Shown here in pieces: positions 61,904 through 64,000 of a DNA stretch of 64,000 bases (its first letter is position 1; each line of letters begins with the position of its first letter). This DNA is from RUG100 sp963542695 (GTDB lineage Bacteria > Bacillota > Clostridia > Peptostreptococcales > Anaerovoracaceae), in NCBI GenBank assembly GCA_963542695.1, contig CAUTYX010000004.1:54550-118549 (forward strand). The letters run 5' to 3'. Made by a program: the position numbers and the translations under genes. Below the pieces are notes generated by a model that saw only the letters and a program-made list of their open reading frames with translations, ran no database searches and was not told the DNA's origin.

Positions 61904-62644
61904 TTACCAAATAATCTGTGATTTTTTCAGTACCGGCCCGTCTTTACAAATTCGTTTGTTGCCGTATTTAGTCTTGCAGGTACATCCCATACAAGCTCCA
62001 AAACCGCAACCCATGCGAGATTCAAAACTAAACTGTCCATCTTCAGCCAGTTTACTGACGGCCTGCAACATAGCCGTAGGCCCACAACTGCAGACGTACT
62101 CAAAACGGCTGGAAGGTACTTTGGTTCCCGTCAATTCCTGTGTCATGACATCGGTGATAAGACCGCCAATATGTATTTTAGCGGAGATTCCCAACCGCCG
62201 GAATTTTTCTGTATAAAATACTGTTTCCTCATCAGGAAATCCTAGTAATACCTGCGGCCTTTTCCCTACAGCAACAAGGCATTTAGCAAGACCGTACATA
62301 GGGGGAACCCCTATACCTCCACCTACCAGCAAGGCATGTTTAGGGATACAGTTTATGTCATAACCGTTTCCTAATGAAGATAGGACCGATAATACTTCTC
62401 CCGGCTTCTTCCTCGATAGAATTTTTGTTCCATTCCCTACTACTTTGTATAACAAGGTCAAGGTTCTTTCCTTTGTATCCCAGTCACAGATGGAAATCGG
62501 TCGTCGTAAAAAAGTACCTTCAATTTTAATGTTGACAAACTGCCCCGGTTTTATGTGCTCTGTTTCCATGTTTCCCAGCACCATCTGCCATATATCTTTG
62601 GCTATCCTTTTATTTTCTACTATAACGGCGCTACAATCTTTCAT
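61904..62644 (-). CDS. pyrK: dihydroorotate dehydrogenase electron transfer subunit
   Basis: A 246-residue FAD/[2Fe-2S] protein passing electrons from PyrD to NAD+. The ferredoxin-reductase fold has RRPISICDWD (FAD) and LLVGGGIGVPPMYGLAK (NAD). The cluster cysteines are in CGFGACMGCTCKT and RICKDGPV. ATG 62644 has AAAAGGAAC upstream and overlaps pyrC by 14 bases. Confidence 0.95.
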   Translation of the reverse strand: MKDCSAVIVENKRIAKDIWQMVLGNMETEHIKPGQFVNIKIEGTFLRRPISICDWDTKERTLTLLYKVVGNGTKILSRKKPGEVLSVLSSLGNGYDINCIPKHALLVGGGIGVPPMYGLAKCLVAVGKRPQVLLGFPDEETVFYTEKFRRLGISAKIHIGGLITDVMTQELTGTKVPSSRFEYVCSCGPTAMLQAVSKLAEDGQFSFESRMGCGFGACMGCTCKTKYGNKRICKDGPVLKKSQIIW

Positions 62645-63863
62645 TTTTTCTGTTCCTTTTATATACAATCTCACCATCTACTAAGGTTAATACGTTTTCC
62701 CCCAGGACCCTCATTCCCTCATAAGGCATGGCCTTTCCCATGGAAAAGAAGTCATCCGAGTGGATTACATATTCTTTTTCAAGATCCCATACCGAGAGAT
62801 CCGCAGCATTTCCTACATCAAATTCTCCTAGACCAAATCTTTTTGCCGGTGCGATAGATAATAATTCAATAAGCTTATCCAATGATAAAAAGCCGGTTTT
62901 CACCAATCGGGTATACAACACCGGAAAAGCTGTTTCCAAGCCTACAATGCCGAAAAGACTATTTGCAAAACTTCCGCTTTTTTCTTCCTTACTATGGGGT
63001 GCGTGGTCTGTGGCAATCATATCAGCAGTACCCTCTACTATGGCTTGACGCAGAGCATCTCTGTCTTTTTCTTTTCGAAGAGGTGGATTCATCTTAAAAG
63101 ATGGTCTCCCCTTTACATCATCTTCTGTAAAGAGTAGATAATGAGGCGCCGTCTCACAGGTAACATCCAGATGCTTCTTCTTTGCCTGCCGTATTAATTC
63201 TACAGACTCAGCTGTAGATACATGACAAATATGATAGCTGCAACCTGTTTCTTCCACTAGTTGCAAGTCTCGTTCCACCTGTTTGTATTCACTGGCAGGA
63301 TCTGTAGTGGGAAACCTTTCGTCTTCACAGTGGGCTACAATGAGTTTTCCAAGCTCTTTGGCTTTCATCATTGCTGTCTTCATGACAGTTTCCGGCTGCA
63401 CCCCTTTTCCATCATCGGAAAAACCGGCTACAAAAGGTGCCATCTCTTCCATTTTCGATAAACTACCGGTTCCACTCTGATCCGCTGTTATGGTTCCATA
63501 GGGCAGTACTTTAATGCAGGCATCTTTTTCAATACGCTTTTGCTGTACGGCAAGTGTCTCAAGTGTAGATGGTGCCGGCTTTAGGTTGGGCATGGTACAA
63601 ACGGTTGTATACCCTCCATGAGCCGCAGCCATAGTGCCTGAGGCAATGGTCTCCTTATAAGAAAACCCCGGTTCTCGAAAATGTACATGTACATCTTTAA
63701 AACCCGGGGTAATAAAAAAGTTATCACATCGGATAACTTGGTCAAATTCCATATAATAAGAAGACTCTGTCAAGGCAAAAATGGTAGTACCGTTGATAAT
63801 GACATCGCACTTTTTAATTCCTGCGGCAGTGTACACCCTGCCTCCGGCAAGTAAAGTCCTCAC
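62631..63863 (-). CDS. pyrC: dihydroorotase
   Basis: A 410-residue amidohydrolase closing carbamoyl-aspartate to dihydroorotate. Metal ligands lie in DVHVHFREPG, AHCEDE, ICHVSTAESV and IATDHAPHS. The start is GTG 63863 (VRTLLAGGRVYTA), with AAAGGAGG 6 bases upstream. The same frame stays open to 63968, but its first residues (YKRQ) are translated Nextera adapter, so the longer product is false. First gene of the visible pyr operon; any leader or regulator gene (pyrR, attenuator) lies beyond the contig end. Confidence 0.95.
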   Translation of the reverse strand: MRTLLAGGRVYTAAGIKKCDVIINGTTIFALTESSYYMEFDQVIRCDNFFITPGFKDVHVHFREPGFSYKETIASGTMAAAHGGYTTVCTMPNLKPAPSTLETLAVQQKRIEKDACIKVLPYGTITADQSGTGSLSKMEEMAPFVAGFSDDGKGVQPETVMKTAMMKAKELGKLIVAHCEDERFPTTDPASEYKQVERDLQLVEETGCSYHICHVSTAESVELIRQAKKKHLDVTCETAPHYLLFTEDDVKGRPSFKMNPPLRKEKDRDALRQAIVEGTADMIATDHAPHSKEEKSGSFANSLFGIVGLETAFPVLYTRLVKTGFLSLDKLIELLSIAPAKRFGLGEFDVGNAADLSVWDLEKEYVIHSDDFFSMGKAMPYEGMRVLGENVLTLVDGEIVYKRNRKNERL

Positions 63864-63953
63864 GGTTTCCTCCTTTGTCCTGTTGGATTGGTATTTCTTG
63901 TGTATTTCAGTTTTCAACTTAAATCTTCCGAATAATATCACAGAATGATTTTC

Positions 63954-64000
63954 CTGTCTCTTATACACATCTCCGAGCCCACGAGACTACGCTGCATCTC
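63954..64000. other. Illumina Nextera adapter and i7 index at the contig end (not genomic)
   Basis: 63954-63972 is CTGTCTCTTATACACATCT, the Tn5 mosaic end used in Nextera libraries. 63973-63987 is CCGAGCCCACGAGAC, the read 2 adapter. 63988-63995 is TACGCTGC, in the i7 index position. 63996-64000 is ATCTC, the start of the P7 sequence. True genomic sequence ends at 63953. Confidence 0.98.

Noticed and set aside
63864..63968. N-terminal extension of dihydroorotase beginning MYKRQ
   Set aside because: Its first codons lie in Nextera adapter. The real start is GTG 63863 with AAAGGAGG.

Overview
The window looks like one end of a draft contig from an anaerobic, low-to-moderate GC Firmicute of class Clostridia. 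Supporting signs are clostridial gene orders (nifS-nifU ... alaS-IreB-ruvX; dxs-tlyA and xseAB-nusB-Asp23; mutS-mutL-miaA; hrcA-grpE-dnaK-dnaJ with a CIRCE operator; a pyrC-K-D-F-E-B-I operon), strong AGGAGG ribosome sites, and the anaerobe redox proteins desulfoferrodoxin, rubredoxin and a single-cluster ferredoxin. The family is uncertain; something near the Anaerovoracaceae/Family XIII group is a guess. No rRNA, tRNA, CRISPR array or insertion sequence was found. The last 47 bases (63954-64000) are Illumina Nextera adapter and index, not genome.

Layout. 1-6976 (+): the 3' part of obgE, an HD phosphohydrolase, two partner radical-SAM proteins (TIGR03960/TIGR03936 families), a ComEA-like protein, a DUF896 protein and the nifS/nifU iron-sulfur pair. 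7185-11721 (+): a visibly AT-richer BceRSAB-type peptide-antibiotic sensing and resistance module, followed by an antisense aldo/keto reductase-ferredoxin pseudogene (11729-12699) broken by two slippage-type frameshifts. 12877-19189 (+): alaS, IreB, ruvX, an XpaC-TelA pair and a small membrane protein. 19262-28817: a mixed-strand segment with an NhaC antiporter, a DUF4428 mini-protein, a DUF134-NifX fusion with a His/Cys tail, a UvrD-type helicase, a redox cluster (desulfoferrodoxin, cupin, ferredoxin, Crp regulator, rubredoxin, ThiF-like), a LexA-boxed yneA-like cell-division inhibitor and a TVP38 membrane protein.

28829-54128 is almost entirely minus strand and housekeeping: a YnbB-like PLP enzyme, a Xer-type recombinase, miaA, mutL, mutS, tlyA, dxs, ispA, xseB, xseA, a TsaD paralogue, nusB, Asp23, the dnaJ/dnaK/grpE/hrcA heat-shock operon, a ClC transporter, glpK, hemW and lepA. 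54266-58071 holds rpsT, a secreted GHL10-type glycosidase, TerC and deoD. 58204-63863 (minus) is the de novo pyrimidine operon, which runs up to the adapter-capped contig end.

Most of the window is conserved core genome. The parts worth a second look are the Bce island and the decaying reductase beside it, the yneA control region with three LexA-like boxes around one promoter, the candidate operators of the DUF134 gene and the Crp/redox cluster, the CLC-F-like transporter beside glpK, the recombinase coupled to miaA, and the adapter at the end. I did not find a clearly novel defence or mobile system.
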